Positions 13,809-14,403 of a DNA stretch of 14,403 nt are shown here, one piece after another. Each line of letters starts with the position of its first letter. Positions within the stretch are counted from its first letter, which is position 1. The position numbers were made by a program, and so were the translations under genes. The stretch comes from M55B118 sp041694275 (GTDB lineage: Bacteria; Bacillota_I; Bacilli_A; Izemoplasmatales; Izemoplasmataceae): contig JASMTQ010000054.1 in NCBI GenBank assembly GCA_041694275.1, forward strand, positions 1 to 14,403, written 5' to 3'. The notes under the pieces are model-generated. The model did no database searches. It was not told the DNA's origin and worked only from the letters and a program-made list of their open reading frames with translations.

Positions 13809-14403
13809 ATGACTATTGAAAACAAAGAAAAGTTTGCACACGATTTATGTGACTGGTTTCGCTTGAACAAGCGAAACCTTCCTTTTAGAATGGACAAGGA
13901 TCCTTATAGAATCTTTGTCAGTGAACTCATGCTCCAGCAAACCCAGATTGATACCATGATCCCCTACTACGAACGGTTCATGAAACGTTTTCCAACCGTG
14001 AAGGCACTCGCCGATGCCAGTTTGGACGAGGTTATGGAACTCTGGGCGGGGCTTGGGTATTACAGACGTGCGAAATATCTTCACGAAAGTGCGCGCATGA
14101 TTGAAGAAACCTTTGATGGCGTATTTCCCAGATCCCTCAAGGCTATAGAAAGTCTCAAGGGTGTCGGTCGCTATACCGCACGCGCGATTCATTCCATCGC
14201 GTATTCTGAACCCTCTCCGGCAGTCGATGGGAATGTGATGCGTGTCATGGCAAGAATCCTTGGCTATGAAAAGGATATAAGGAAAACCGCGCACATGCGT
14301 GAAATAGAAAAGACACTGGGTCCTGTGATCATTCTTGAAGAGCCTTCCGATTTCACGGAAGCGCTTATGGAAATCGGAGCCCTCGTATGCAAAAAGACAA
14401 ACC
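13809..14403 (+). CDS. mutY: Adenine DNA glycosylase MutY, cut by window edge
   Basis: MutY removes adenine mispaired with 8-oxoguanine, preventing G:C to T:A changes. The 198 codons present run to the window end without a stop; a complete MutY has about 350. Seen: LPFRMDKDPYRIFVSELMLQQTQ with the putative catalytic Glu E39; GLGYYRRAKYLH; the helix-hairpin-helix around LKGVGRYTARAI (116-127); VDGNVMRV with catalytic D140; and the first iron-sulphur cysteine, C194, in MEIGALVC. The remaining cysteines and the 8-oxoG-recognition domain are outside the window. LPFR replaces the usual LPWR. The start ATG 13809 has a modest AGAAAGAGTGA upstream (13794-13804). It is 14 nt after the phospholipase D gene, so probably the same transcript. 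Confidence 0.95.
   Translation, partial: MTIENKEKFAHDLCDWFRLNKRNLPFRMDKDPYRIFVSELMLQQTQIDTMIPYYERFMKRFPTVKALADASLDEVMELWAGLGYYRRAKYLHESARMIEETFDGVFPRSLKAIESLKGVGRYTARAIHSIAYSEPSPAVDGNVMRVMARILGYEKDIRKTAHMREIEKTLGPVIILEEPSDFTEALMEIGALVCKKTN

Overview
The window is a contiguous piece of bacterial chromosome carrying ordinary housekeeping genes. It suggests a member of the Bacilli or a Mollicutes-related lineage of the Firmicutes. Reasons: RNase J, RecU, an HPr with a regulatory serine, a T-box in front of valS, strong AGGAGG-type ribosome binding sites, and the gene order tig - lon - engB - valS - folC, which is a reduced form of the Bacillus tig-clpX-lonB-lonA-ysxC ... valS-folC region. G+C looks to be in the mid-40s percent by eye (not computed). 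TGA is used as a stop (it ends the HAD gene) and tryptophan is TGG, so the Mycoplasma code does not apply. The species cannot be named from this sequence. No insertion sequence, tRNA, rRNA, CRISPR array or phage gene was seen.

Layout. (1) Positions 1-206, minus strand: the start of recU (Holliday junction resolvase), cut by the window edge. It is divergent from (2) a plus-strand pair, a divergent RNase J (348-2021) and a NUDIX hydrolase (2023-2511) beginning 1 nt after the RNase J stop. (3) tig (trigger factor) has its own strong promoter and a near-perfect terminator. (4) A Cof-type HAD phosphatase and HPr form a tight pair ending at a second terminator; a likely internal promoter in the HAD gene could drive HPr alone. 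(5) lon has its own promoter, preceded by a helically phased repeat array, and ends at a third terminator. (6) engB (ribosome assembly GTPase) has its own promoter. (7) A promoter and a valine T-box leader (specifier GUA) control valS, followed by folC, a ClsC/YmdC-like phospholipase D and mutY (cut by the right edge), in one tightly packed, probably co-transcribed set.

Themes. Protein quality control (tig, lon) and translation (engB, valS) dominate; RNA turnover (RNase J, perhaps with the NUDIX enzyme), carbon control (HPr), folate metabolism, membrane lipid synthesis and DNA repair (recU, mutY) fill the rest. No clpX lies between tig and lon; the HAD-HPr pair is there instead.

The most unusual signals are regulatory: three TACCGT-like boxes spaced exactly 10 bp apart upstream of the lon promoter plus an inverted copy touching its -10; an RNase J leader in which the Shine-Dalgarno is followed by its own complement just before the ATG; and a dyad whose right arm falls at the -35 position of that promoter. 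Two enzymes have altered motifs: RNase J lacks the conserved HGE histidine, and the phospholipase D has a degenerate second HKD motif. I found nothing that amounts to a wholly new multi-gene system.
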